Below, in pieces: positions 1-7,385 of a stretch of DNA of 12,465 nt. The position numbers and the translations under genes were made by a program. Origin of the DNA: Bacteroidales bacterium UBA4788 (GTDB lineage Bacteria; Bacteroidota; Bacteroidia; Bacteroidales; VadinHA17); contig DHGW01000069.1 of NCBI GenBank assembly GCA_002402965.1, positions 51,754-64,218 of the forward strand, in the 5' to 3' direction. The notes under the pieces were generated by a model, which did not search any database, was not told where the DNA came from, and saw only the letters and a program-made list of their open reading frames with translations. Each line of letters starts with the position of its first letter. Position 1 is the first letter of the stretch.

Positions 1-408
1 ATGTTGCGCCGCAAAAGCGTCCGCGATGCCCTGAAGAAGGTGGATATGAATATCCTGAAGCTCGACTCGGCTCTGCCCGGCACTGTCACTCAACTGAACC
101 AGCCACATGTAATTGTGGATATAGAACGGTTTGAAAAACAGGTGAAGGATTTTCACGGAAGGTTTATCATCCAGACGCTCTTCGTCAGGGGCGAGTGCGA
201 CGGCCGGAAGGTTGACAACACCACCGCCGGAGAGATCACTGCCTGGCTCAGCGCCCTGGACAGGCTACGGCCGCAGCAGGTGATGATCTATACAATCCAC
301 CGCGATACGCCCCTGGGCAATAATCTCATAAAAGTTCCTGTAAGTGAACTAAATGCCCTTGCCCGTAAAGTCAACGAACTGGGCATTGCCACCTCTGTTT
401 CAGGATAG
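1..408 (+). CDS. Radical SAM protein, C-terminal part (5' end outside window)
   Basis: The 135 visible residues match the C-terminal half of the COG0731-type radical SAM family common in Bacteroidetes. Landmarks are NILKLDSA (about residues 17-24), the FVRGE...DNTT stretch (61-74) and VMIYTIHRDTP (94-104), ending in GIATSVSG. In that family the cluster-binding CxxxCxxC motif lies well upstream of NILKLDSA; no cysteine triad is present here, so the ATG at position 1 is most likely an internal methionine and the gene starts before the window. The substrate is unknown; members resemble TYW1-like enzymes in fold but are not assigned a reaction. The stop is 5 bp before the next ATG, which suggests an operon with the glycosyltransferase. 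Family call is firm, function is not. Confidence 0.85.
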   Translation: MLRRKSVRDALKKVDMNILKLDSALPGTVTQLNQPHVIVDIERFEKQVKDFHGRFIIQTLFVRGECDGRKVDNTTAGEITAWLSALDRLRPQQVMIYTIHRDTPLGNNLIKVPVSELNALARKVNELGIATSVSG

Positions 409-413
409 CAGCC

Positions 414-1712
414 ATGAGCCGTATGACGGTGCTGATTAGCCCTCTCAGCTGGGGATTCGGCCACGCCGGACGGATGATCCCCCTTGCGCTGGAATTGAAA
501 CACAGAGGCTGCCGGGTAATTTTTGCGGCTGACGCCCGGCTGCTGCAGATTGCAGTGAGGGATCTGAATGGCGTCATAATGGTTGAGATTCCCGGACTCA
601 GAATCAGCTACTCGCGTTTTCTTCCGCAGTACCTCTGCATAGCTCTGCAACTGCCTCGGATTGTTGCCTCGGCGATCAGGGAACACAGAATCCTCAGGCG
701 CCTGGCGGAGGAGTTCACACCCTCTGTAATCATTTCTGACAACCGCTTCGGCTTTTACCACAATGAGATCTTCTCAGCCTATATCACTCATCAGATCCTC
801 ATTCCCTTTCCTGTTACGCTGCGTTTCATGGAGCCTCTTGCTTCATGGATCCACCGGACTATAATAAGCAGGTATGACCTATGCCTTATACCGGATTATC
901 CTGGTTCCGATAACCTCTCAGGCAGGCTTTCTCACGGAAGAAGGATCCCCGGCAACGTACTGTACATGGGACCTCTGTCAAGGTTTGCTTCATCCGGTGG
1001 ACAGGAGGATGCCGGATCCGGACTGAGGCCGGTCATCTGCCTTATACTCTCGGGTCCCGAGCCGCAGCGCTCCCTTTTCCTTGAGAAGGTGACCTCGGCT
1101 CTTCGCCCCGTCCTTCTTCAGGAGGATGACGGATCACCGGAACGGGCCTTCACAGAAGCTGCAGAATCAACTGGGGAAGTCTTCCAGAAAGCTGCCGGAT
1201 CAACTGTCGGGGCCTTCCCGGAGGCTGCCGCCGGGGTACACCACATGATGCGCCTTGTGATTCTCAGTGCCACACCGGCAACACTTCCCTTGCAGGAATT
1301 TCATCCCTCAGCCAGCTTCATCACCGAACCCGATACAGCCATGATGCGCCGGACGATAGCCTCCTCCTCCCTTGTCATCACCAGAGCTGGCTATACCTCC
1401 GTGATGGAGCTGGTCTCGCTCGGCAGGGGCGCTGTGCTTGTCCCCACTCCCGGCCAGACTGAACAGGAATATCTTGGCGAGTACCTCAACGGCAGGTACG
1501 GATTCATCACACTGAGGCAGAACAATCTTGAGATGCTGTCATTGATAGCCGCGGAACATGCGCATCATCCCCCGGCAGAGCTGCATGGAAGAAATGAACT
1601 TGCTGCGGATTCTGCAACCTGTTCACCCATCACAGCGGGAGATGAAAACAACTTCGCGGCTGCGCTGTTTGAAAAGGCAATGACTTTGTTACTTGAGCAG
1701 AAGCAAGAGTGA
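414..1712 (+). CDS. MurG/GT28-like glycosyltransferase
   Basis: A 432-residue GT-B type glycosyltransferase. The N-terminus has a beta strand followed by a glycine/histidine loop, LISPLSWGFGHAGR (residues 7-20), equivalent to the GGTGGH loop of MurG. The C-terminal half has RAGYTSVMELVSLGRG (324-339) followed by VPTPGQTEQEY, the usual nucleotide-sugar binding region of GT28/COG1819 enzymes. Members transfer a sugar from a nucleotide donor, probably on the cytoplasmic side of the membrane; the acceptor cannot be read from sequence. About residues 245-275, between the two domains, form an alanine/glutamate-rich insert made of an 11-residue repeat. ATG at 414 is kept because it lies 5 bp after the previous stop; a second ATG at 423 is a possible alternative, and no clear ribosome-binding site decides between them. 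The 3' end overlaps the convergent PAP2-like gene by 24 bp. Confidence 0.82.
   Translation: MSRMTVLISPLSWGFGHAGRMIPLALELKHRGCRVIFAADARLLQIAVRDLNGVIMVEIPGLRISYSRFLPQYLCIALQLPRIVASAIREHRILRRLAEEFTPSVIISDNRFGFYHNEIFSAYITHQILIPFPVTLRFMEPLASWIHRTIISRYDLCLIPDYPGSDNLSGRLSHGRRIPGNVLYMGPLSRFASSGGQEDAGSGLRPVICLILSGPEPQRSLFLEKVTSALRPVLLQEDDGSPERAFTEAAESTGEVFQKAAGSTVGAFPEAAAGVHHMMRLVILSATPATLPLQEFHPSASFITEPDTAMMRRTIASSSLVITRAGYTSVMELVSLGRGAVLVPTPGQTEQEYLGEYLNGRYGFITLRQNNLEMLSLIAAEHAHHPPAELHGRNELAADSATCSPITAGDENNFAAALFEKAMTLLLEQKQE
1146..1238 (+). repeat. 33-nt in-frame tandem repeat inside the glycosyltransferase gene
   Basis: Two full units (1146-1178, 1179-1211) and a third partial unit (1212-1238). 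They encode AFTEAAESTGE, VFQKAAGSTVG and AFPEAAAG. The units are in frame, so the reading frame stays open. They sit in the inter-domain linker region, where length changes are usually tolerated. Confidence 0.75.
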
Positions 1713-2381
1713 CAGTCCCATCACCGCCGCCCCGGCGAGGAACCCGGTCCATACCTCTGAAGGAGCATGATCTTTAAGGTAGATCCTTGCAGACATCACA
1801 GCCCCGCAGGTGAGGAATACCGCAATGATCTGCCACACCATGCTTATGTGATAAAGGACGATCATGAACACGATCAGCATCAGCAGCCCGCCGAAACCTG
1901 TCGCATGCAGCGAAATCCGGTAAAAGGGTGTTATAAACAGGGTGACGAGGGTGACAACAGCAATGGATATGAAGTACGCCTTGAAAAGGTTCGGCACCTG
2001 CATCCTGAGCAGGACAAATGCCGTCAGGCCATACATTATAAGGGCGAAAGTGAGCAGCAGAACCCTCTCGTTGCGTCCGCGGGCACTGAATGAAATGATG
2101 GCTCCCTTCGCCCAGAGGACTGCCGCCAGCGCCATCGGCAGCAGAACGTTATTTGTCGTCACGAGAATGAGGATCATCCTCTTGACCTGCGACGGGATGA
2201 AGGATAGCAGCGTCTGTGAGCTGTAGATGATCAGCAATCCGTATAACGGTATGAATAACGGATGAAAGACAACTGAGAGAATCTCCGCTACCCTCTTCAT
2301 CCGGGGGTCACTTCCTGAAATCTTACTGTTACCCTCTCCATTCAGGCTATCAGCCGGAAGGTTATTGACACCCACGTTCAT
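1689..2381 (-). CDS. PAP2-like integral membrane protein
   Basis: A 230-residue protein with a polar N-terminus of about 30 residues, then roughly six hydrophobic segments. The last part (about residues 197-222: SARIYLKDHAPSEVWTG) resembles the third phosphatase motif of the PAP2 (phosphatidic acid phosphatase type 2) superfamily, SRxxxxxHxxxD, but with Glu in place of the usual Asp. A histidine in SLHATGFGG may match the second motif SGH, though the Gly is missing. The strongly degenerate motifs mean that phosphatase activity is uncertain; it may be a PAP2-fold protein of other function. Its ATG overlaps the rpoN stop (ATGA, 2378-2381), which indicates translational coupling as the last gene of an asnS-rpoN operon. 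Its 3' end overlaps the convergent glycosyltransferase gene. Confidence 0.7.
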   Translation of the reverse strand: MNVGVNNLPADSLNGEGNSKISGSDPRMKRVAEILSVVFHPLFIPLYGLLIIYSSQTLLSFIPSQVKRMILILVTTNNVLLPMALAAVLWAKGAIISFSARGRNERVLLLTFALIMYGLTAFVLLRMQVPNLFKAYFISIAVVTLVTLFITPFYRISLHATGFGGLLMLIVFMIVLYHISMVWQIIAVFLTCGAVMSARIYLKDHAPSEVWTGFLAGAAVMGLSLLLLLK

Positions 2382-3841
2382 TTTATCTCCTTCCTCATCC
2401 TGGCAACCGGGATATTCAACTGCTCCCTGTATTTGGCCACCGTTCGCCGGGCTATCTGGTACCCCTTCTCCTGGAGTATCTCTGTAAGCCTCTCATCTGT
2501 CAGTGGCTTACGCTTGTCCTCATTGCTGAGGCATTCCTGGAGAATCCGCTTTATCTCACGCGTTGACACCTCGTCGCCGGCGTCGGTCTGCATCCCCTCT
2601 GAAAAGAAGAACTTCAACGGATAGATACCGAAATGGGTCTGAATATACTTGCTGTTGGCAACGCGGGAGACGGTGGATATGTCAAGCCCGGTCATCTCCG
2701 CCACATCCTTGAGTATCATGGGCCTGAGCTTTGTGTCATCGCCTTCGACGAAGTACTCCTTCTGGTATTCAAGGATGGCATTCATCGTCAGCAGCAGTGT
2801 GTTCTGCCGCTGTCTCACGGCATCAATGAACCACCTGGCAGAATCCAGCTTCTGCTTGACGAAGAGGATGGCGTCACGGTTTTGCTTGCCGGCCTTCTTG
2901 TCGCGTGAGTATGATTCAAGCATCTCGCTGTAGCTCCTGTTTACCTTCAGCTCAGGGATATTCCTGTTGTTCAGGCTCAGTTCCAGGCCGCCGTCAGACT
3001 GCTCAAGTATGAAATCGGGAATGATTTGCTGGGCCGATCTGGAGTACGGGTCGCTAATTGTGCCTCCGGGTTTGGGGTTGAGCTTCAGCACCTCTTCAAT
3101 GACACCTTTCATCCCGGTCTCATCAATGCCCGTCCTGGCCATGATCTTTTCATAATGACGCCTGGAGAACTCCTCGAAATAGTCTGTCAGGATTGTCTTC
3201 GTCAGGGCCACTGATGGGTTCGACAGGTCTTTCCTTCCTATCTGGAGCAACAGGCACTCACGCAGGTCGCGGGCGCCGACACCTGCCGGCTCAAGGTCCT
3301 GTATGATCTTCAGGATGGTATTCAGCTCATCGGCGCTTGTAGTGATATTCTGCAGGAAGGCCAGGTCATCAACCATGTTTTCAACCTCGCGGCGGAGGTA
3401 ACCATCATCATCGATGTTGCCGATTATATACTCTCCCAGCAACTCTTCCCTTTCGGTATCAACCCGCAGGTAGAACTGCTGGGTCAGGTTTTCGTGGAAC
3501 GATAGGCCTGAGGCATATGGTATCTCATCCCGCCGGTCGTCATCCTTTGAAGTGTTGTTGATCTGAAGCCGGTAATCGGGAATATCCTCGTCGTTGAGGT
3601 AATCATCCAGTGCGAATTCATCCTGTTCACGTTCATCCTGCTCCTGGTCGATATCATCCTCTTCCTCCCCATTATGCTCATCGTCCTCATCAGGACCCTC
3701 CTCGAGGGCGGGATTCTCCTCCAGCTCCTTCTTGATCCGCTGCTCCATCTGCATGGCGGGCACCTCCAGCAGCTTGATCATCTGGATCTGCTGCGGGGAG
3801 AGCTTCTGTAACAGTTTCTGCTGGAGTTTCTGGTCGAGCAT
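2378..3841 (-). CDS. rpoN: RNA polymerase sigma-54 factor
   Basis: A full-length sigma-54 of 487 residues. Region I is the glutamine/leucine-rich N-terminus (LQQKLLQKLSPQQIQMIKLL, residues 6-25), which contacts enhancer-binding ATPases and holds the polymerase inactive. Residues about 41-100 form a very acidic linker (many D/E runs), typical of Region II. The core-binding region follows (for example EPAGVGARDLRECLLLQ). A helix-turn-helix (DVAEMTGLDISTVSRVANSK) precedes the RpoN box ARRTVAKYRE (464-473), which is identical to the canonical sequence and recognises the -24 element. It guides polymerase to -24/-12 promoters activated by bEBPs. No bEBP gene is in the window. The gene lies 20 bp downstream of asnS and overlaps the PAP2-like gene by 4 bp, so it is probably transcribed from the asnS promoter. 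Confidence 0.97.
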   Translation of the reverse strand: MLDQKLQQKLLQKLSPQQIQMIKLLEVPAMQMEQRIKKELEENPALEEGPDEDDEHNGEEEDDIDQEQDEREQDEFALDDYLNDEDIPDYRLQINNTSKDDDRRDEIPYASGLSFHENLTQQFYLRVDTEREELLGEYIIGNIDDDGYLRREVENMVDDLAFLQNITTSADELNTILKIIQDLEPAGVGARDLRECLLLQIGRKDLSNPSVALTKTILTDYFEEFSRRHYEKIMARTGIDETGMKGVIEEVLKLNPKPGGTISDPYSRSAQQIIPDFILEQSDGGLELSLNNRNIPELKVNRSYSEMLESYSRDKKAGKQNRDAILFVKQKLDSARWFIDAVRQRQNTLLLTMNAILEYQKEYFVEGDDTKLRPMILKDVAEMTGLDISTVSRVANSKYIQTHFGIYPLKFFFSEGMQTDAGDEVSTREIKRILQECLSNEDKRKPLTDERLTEILQEKGYQIARRTVAKYREQLNIPVARMRKEIK

Positions 3842-3861
3842 GGAATCTCTTGTTCAGCAGT

Positions 3862-5250
3862 TTAGAATTCCGCGTTCCGGGGAGTGCGGGGGAACGGTAC
3901 CACATCGCGGATGTTTGACATACCGGTCATAAATAGAATCAGCCGCGCAAAGCCCAGGCCAAAGCCCGAATGCGGTGCGGTGCCGAACTTCCTGGTATCA
4001 AGATACCACCACAGATCTTTCAGCGGCAGGTTCAGCTCCTCAATCCTTCGCGTCAGCTTATCCAGCTCCTCTTCCCTCTGTGAACCGCCAATTATCTCGC
4101 CTATACCGGGAAAGAGCACATCCATTGCCCTTACCGTCTTACCATCGTCATTCTGCTTCATGTAGAAAGCCTTGATGCTCATCGGATAGTCGGTCAGTAT
4201 CACCGGCCTTTTGAAGTGGGTCTCCACCAGGTAACGCTCATGCTCGGCCTGCAGGTCGCGGCCCCAGCCTACCGGATACTCCCATTTGCGGCCGGCTGAC
4301 TCGAGGATCTTAACGGCTTCGGTATATGTCAGCCTCATGTAACTGTTGGCAAGCACGAACTCAAGCCTCTCAATCAGGCCGTTGTCTATCATCTTGTTGA
4401 GGAATTCGAGATCCTCCCGGCAATTCTCAAGGGCATACCTGATGAGATACTTGGTAAAATCTTCCGCCAGGTCCATGTTGTCATTGATATCCCAGAAGGC
4501 CATCTCCGGTTCTATCATCCAGAACTCGGCAAGGTGACGGGGGGTGTTGGAATTCTCTGCGCGGAAGGTGGGTCCGAAGGTGTAAATCTCTCCGAGAGCC
4601 AGGGCTCCGAGCTCACCCTCCAGCTGCCCCGATACCGTCAGGTTGGCTGGCTTGCCGAAGAAATCACTGTCATAATCCACACCGCCATCTTTTGTGCGGG
4701 GGAGGTTCTCCAGGTCGAGGGTGGTGACATGAAACATCTCGCCGGCGCCTTCGGCATCACTGCCGGTTATTATGGGTGTATGCAGATAATAGAATCCTCT
4801 GTCATTAAAATACTTGTGTATGGCGAAAGACATGGCGTGACGGATGCGCATCACAGCCCCAAAGGTGTTGGTGCGGAAACGAAGGTGGGCGATCTCCCTG
4901 AGAAATTCCATTGAATGTCCCTTCTTCTGGAGCGGGTACGTCTCCGGGTCACATTTGCCATAAATGGTGATATCCGATGCGTTGATCTCTACGTTCTGAC
5001 CCTTCCCCTGTGACTGCACGAGGGTGCCGGTTACGGCCAGACTGGCGCCTGTGGTGATGTCCCTCAGCAGATCAGCCGGGAAAGCATTTATATCAATGAC
5101 AATCTGTATGTTGTTTATCGTCGAACCATCATTCAGCGCCACGAAGGCCACATTCTTGATCTCTCTCTTTGTCCTGACCCAACCCTTGGCAAGTACCTTC
5201 TCACCGTAAGCCGGGCTGGTAAGCAGTTCCTTTACTTTTTTTCTTTTCAT
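3862..5250 (-). CDS. asnS: Asparaginyl-tRNA synthetase
   Basis: A complete 462-residue class IIb aminoacyl-tRNA synthetase. The N-terminal OB-fold anticodon-binding domain (about 15-110: GWVRTKREIKNVAFVALNDGS) is followed by the catalytic domain with motif 2, FRAENSNTPRHLAEF (229-243), and motif 3, GFGLGFARL (429-437). The Asn-specific reading rests on the FRAENSNT...HLAEFWMIEPEMAF pattern and overall length; AspRS would have a longer insert and a different motif 2 context. It charges tRNA-Asn in the cytoplasm, so the organism does not depend solely on the Asp-tRNA(Asn) amidotransferase route. First gene of the asnS-rpoN-PAP2-like operon. The ATG at 5250 opens an AAA-rich start (MKRKKVKELL), usual for the family; no Shine-Dalgarno is evident, as is normal in Bacteroidota. 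Confidence 0.97.
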   Translation of the reverse strand: MKRKKVKELLTSPAYGEKVLAKGWVRTKREIKNVAFVALNDGSTINNIQIVIDINAFPADLLRDITTGASLAVTGTLVQSQGKGQNVEINASDITIYGKCDPETYPLQKKGHSMEFLREIAHLRFRTNTFGAVMRIRHAMSFAIHKYFNDRGFYYLHTPIITGSDAEGAGEMFHVTTLDLENLPRTKDGGVDYDSDFFGKPANLTVSGQLEGELGALALGEIYTFGPTFRAENSNTPRHLAEFWMIEPEMAFWDINDNMDLAEDFTKYLIRYALENCREDLEFLNKMIDNGLIERLEFVLANSYMRLTYTEAVKILESAGRKWEYPVGWGRDLQAEHERYLVETHFKRPVILTDYPMSIKAFYMKQNDDGKTVRAMDVLFPGIGEIIGGSQREEELDKLTRRIEELNLPLKDLWWYLDTRKFGTAPHSGFGLGFARLILFMTGMSNIRDVVPFPRTPRNAEF

Positions 5251-5273
5251 AAATGATCATCACATAATTAAGG

Positions 5274-5281
5274 CAAAAATA
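5274..5281 (-). promoter_or_regulatory. Candidate -7 box for the asnS operon
   Basis: Read on the minus strand this is TATTTTTG, an exact match to the Bacteroidetes sigma-ABfr consensus TAnnTTTG, 23 bp upstream of the asnS ATG. No TTTG -33 element is found at the expected 19-21 bp spacing, so the call rests on one box only. Confidence 0.4.
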
Positions 5282-5329
5282 GCATTTTGTTCCTCTCGCC
5301 GGAATGATCTGCCGACAAATGGCACTGTT

Positions 5330-5341
5330 TTTGTGCACAAA
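5330..5341. promoter_or_regulatory. 12-bp perfect palindrome in the asnS/usp divergent region
   Basis: TTTGTGCACAAA is identical on both strands and lies between the two divergent promoter candidates, 48 bp upstream of the usp -33 box. It has the form of a site for a symmetric dimeric regulator. No function is known; a chance palindrome remains possible. Confidence 0.3.
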
Positions 5342-5388
5342 CGCAATTTTTCACGCAGTGAGGGCGTTTCTCTTACAAACCGGAACTT

Positions 5389-5420
5389 TTTGAATTTATC
5401 CGGTAAAAAAGGTAATTTTA
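5389..5420 (+). promoter_or_regulatory. Candidate promoter of the universal stress protein gene
   Basis: A TTTG (5389-5392, within TTTTTG) is followed after 20 bp by TAATTTTA (5413-5420), which fits TTTG-N19-21-TAnnTTTG with one mismatch in the last base. The start codon is 26 bp downstream, leaving a short leader. Confidence 0.45.
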
Positions 5421-5446
5421 CTATTCTAACTGAAAACGTTTACACT

Positions 5447-6289
5447 ATGGAAGTCGACAGCAAGATTATTGTGGTGCCATGGGATTTCACCCCGGTAACT
5501 GAATATGCACTTCAGCATGCCATAAAGATATCTCGCATGACGCGAAATGATGTCTGCCTGCTGCATATTGTTGAGAAGATTACCACTGAGGGAGGCATGA
5601 AGGCCAAGCAGGCTGCCATGGAAAACAAGGGTGCTGAGGTTGAACGTAACTTTGGAGTAAAGGTTAAAACTCATGTTGCCAAGGGCACTATCTTTAAACA
5701 GATTCCGGAATTTGTCAATGACCGCAAAGCATCCCTTGTGGTAATGGGAACCCACGGGATAAGCGGTATGCAGAAGCTTACCGGCAGCTGGGCACTCAAG
5801 GTGATAGCCAGGTCAAAGGTGCCTTACATCGTAGTTCAGGCCCCGCCAGCCAATAATGAGAGATACCATGATATAGTGTTCCCGGTCGACTTCCGGTCGG
5901 AGGAAAAGGAGAAGCTCTCCATGGCAATCTTCATGGGAAAATACTTTGACTCGAAGATTCATATTCTCAAAGCCGTGAGGAAGGATGACTCGTTGGCCAA
6001 GAAGACCAACCTGAACCTCAACTATACCGTAAGGATGCTCATCCAGAATAATATCGAGTATGAGATCCGCGAGGAGCCGGCGGACAAGCTGGGTGAGCGT
6101 GCTCTCGAGATTGCACAGGAGATGAAGGCTGACCTGATACTGATCATGACCACCAAGGATATCACCTTTGCCGACTATGTCTGGGGAGCGAAGGAACAGT
6201 ACATCATCGCCAACAGCTCAAAGATACCCGTATGCTGCGTGAATCCGACCTCGGCCTTTGCCAACCTCGGACAATTCATGTACGGGTAG
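5447..6289 (+). CDS. Universal stress protein, two tandem Usp domains
   Basis: A 280-residue protein with two UspA-like domains (about 1-142 and 143-280), the double-domain form frequent in Bacteroidota. Domain 1 opens with KIIVVPWDFTPVTEYAL and carries VVMGTHGISGMQKLTGS (98-114). The canonical ATP-binding motif is G-2x-G-9x-G(S/T); here only eight residues separate the second Gly from the GS pair, so nucleotide binding is not assured. Domain 2 (VFPVDFRSEEKEKL ... DLILIMTTKDITFADYVWGAKEQ) lacks the motif and is probably non-binding. Such proteins act in the cytoplasm in stress tolerance; no partner is shown here. ATG at 5447 is chosen over an in-frame upstream GTG at 5333 because the family begins here and the promoter candidate ends at 5420. 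It may be co-transcribed with gldA downstream. Confidence 0.88.
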   Translation: MEVDSKIIVVPWDFTPVTEYALQHAIKISRMTRNDVCLLHIVEKITTEGGMKAKQAAMENKGAEVERNFGVKVKTHVAKGTIFKQIPEFVNDRKASLVVMGTHGISGMQKLTGSWALKVIARSKVPYIVVQAPPANNERYHDIVFPVDFRSEEKEKLSMAIFMGKYFDSKIHILKAVRKDDSLAKKTNLNLNYTVRMLIQNNIEYEIREEPADKLGERALEIAQEMKADLILIMTTKDITFADYVWGAKEQYIIANSSKIPVCCVNPTSAFANLGQFMYG

Positions 6290-6300
6290 AACCAGGGGAT

Positions 6301-6428
6301 TTGCGAATTGCGAGTTGCGAGTTGCGAGTTGCGAAATTCGATTCATTTAAATCTCAAATCGGAAGTCGTAAATCGCAAATCCTAAACTCCATCCGCAAAT
6401 CGAAAATCCCAAATTGTAAATTTCTGCC
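6301..6428. repeat. Degenerate TTGCGAR / AAATCGNAA heptamer spacer
   Basis: Positions 6301-6335 hold five consecutive 7-mers: TTGCGAA, then TTGCGAG three times, then TTGCGAA. The remaining 90 bp up to the gldA start contain looser copies of the complementary word (AAATCGCAAATC, AAATCGAAAATC, AAATTGTAAATT), so the spacer as a whole is a loose inverted arrangement. It has no coding signal. Comparable A/T-rich word repeats occur between genes in many Bacteroidota; the function is unknown. Confidence 0.7.
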
Positions 6429-7169
6429 ATGTCTATTGTAGTAAGTAACGTAACGAAGCACTACGGCGCCCAAAAAGCGCTGGATGATGTTTCGTTCACC
6501 ATCCCGGCAGGAGAAATTGTAGGTTTCATTGGTCCCAACGGTGCAGGGAAATCGACGATGATGAAGATCATCACAGGTTTTTTCCCGGCCGACTCCGGGC
6601 AGGTGACCGTCTGTGGCCTCCCCGCAGGTCCTTCCGCACGGGAGATGAGGCGGTTCATCGGATACCTTCCGGAAAACAACCCGCTTTATTCTGACATGTA
6701 TGTGAGGGAATACCTGGGTTATGTTGCTGACATCTACTCACTGGGCCGGAAGGGCAGGGAGGCGGTCGACTCCGTGATTGAGCGTACCGGACTGATTCCC
6801 GAGCAGGGAAAGAAGATAGGCGCCCTCTCCAAGGGTTACCGGCAGCGTGTGGGCCTGGCGCAGGCGCTGATCCATGACCCGAAGGTGCTGATCCTTGACG
6901 AGGCCACCACCGGTCTCGATCCCAACCAGATTGTGGAGATCCGTAATCTCATCTCCGAGGCCGGAAAGGAAAAGACAGTACTGCTTTCAACTCATATAAT
7001 GCAGGAGGTAGAGGCCATCTGCAGCCGTGTGATCATCATTGACCACGGCAAAATTGTAGCTGACGGCCCCATTGACGAGATCTCCTCCCTCGCCGGCGCC
7101 CGGCTGGAAGAGACGTTCCGGCAGCTGACGGGCAGTTCAGGCAACAGAGGGCCGAGCGTAAAGAAATGA
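6429..7169 (+). CDS. gldA: GldA-like ABC transporter ATP-binding protein
   Basis: A 246-residue ABC ATPase. Walker A is GPNGAGKST (35-43), the signature loop LSKGYRQRVGLAQAL, Walker B VLILDEATTGLDPNQ, and the switch histidine in STHIMQEVE. The text from Walker A to IIIDHGKIVADG is very close to GldA, the ATPase of the GldA-GldFG ABC complex linked to gliding motility in Bacteroidetes. Two cautions: gldF and gldG are not adjacent, and the protein is of the short form, lacking the extension of about 60 residues before the final LEE-F-LT motif that flavobacterial GldA has. It could therefore be another ABC-2 exporter ATPase. The last nine codons and the stop (GNRGPSVKK) lie within the left arm of an inverted repeat, so the natural C-terminus may have been just after LTGSS. 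Confidence 0.8.
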   Translation: MSIVVSNVTKHYGAQKALDDVSFTIPAGEIVGFIGPNGAGKSTMMKIITGFFPADSGQVTVCGLPAGPSAREMRRFIGYLPENNPLYSDMYVREYLGYVADIYSLGRKGREAVDSVIERTGLIPEQGKKIGALSKGYRQRVGLAQALIHDPKVLILDEATTGLDPNQIVEIRNLISEAGKEKTVLLSTHIMQEVEAICSRVIIIDHGKIVADGPIDEISSLAGARLEETFRQLTGSSGNRGPSVKK

Positions 7170-7225
7170 CCCGGTGGGTCATTTTAGCGAAGGAGCCGGC
7201 TTGCAGGGGAGGCAGCTGGCAATAG
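7140..7225 (+). repeat. Left arm of 86-nt island-flanking inverted repeat
   Basis: Compared with the reverse complement of 12046-12131, block one (7140-7167 vs 12131-12104) matches 24 of 28 bases and block two (7181-7214 vs 12083-12050) matches 32 of 34. Between the blocks each arm has a different hairpin (13 nt here, 20 nt on the right), and the left arm has 7 extra bases (GCTGGCA) near its inner end, so both arms total 86 nt. The outer 28 bases encode the gldA C-terminus. Confidence 0.85.
7163..7185 (+). terminator. Hairpin terminator overlapping the gldA stop codon
   Basis: AAATGACCC (7164-7172) pairs perfectly with GGGTCATTT (7176-7184) around a GGT loop, with one further G-U pair outside. 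The TGA stop is inside the left strand of the stem. The T-run is short (TTTT at 7182-7185), so it is a plausible but not classical intrinsic terminator. Confidence 0.6.
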
Positions 7226-7239
7226 TGAAATTAGCTCAT

Positions 7240-7377
7240 AGACCTCAGTGTAGTAGCTATACATCATTCATTGGATATTGGTCGCAGACCTCAGTGTTGC
7301 CAGATAATATCATGCCTTGAATATTGGTCTCAGACCTCAGTGTTTTCAGAAAATCTCATGTATTGGATATTGGTCGT
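7240..7377 (+). repeat. 46-bp tandem repeat, three units
   Basis: Units at 7240-7285, 7286-7331 and 7332-7377. Each begins with AGACCTCAGTGT (invariant) and ends with TTGRATATTGGTC plus two bases; the 19 bp between are diverged (units 2 and 3 share 13 of 19). The junction between units forms GGTCKCAGACCT, a short dyad also found in the 195-bp repeats. No transcription or coding signal is seen. Confidence 0.85.
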
Positions 7378-7385
7378 ATTCCAAT

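Noticed and set aside
288..761. Antisense 157-codon open frame and other long shadow frames opposite rpoN and asnS
   Set aside because: They lie opposite well-supported genes, have no family resemblance, and are expected in moderately G+C-rich coding DNA.
5333..5446. Upstream GTG start for the universal stress protein
   Set aside because: The added residues are not Usp-like and the stretch contains the palindrome and the promoter candidate; ATG at 5447 fits the family.
7240..7377. CRISPR-like array (conserved 27-bp unit, 19-bp variable parts)
   Set aside because: Only three units, the variable parts are too short for spacers, units 2 and 3 still share 13 of 19 bases there, and there are no cas genes. 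It is a diverged tandem repeat.
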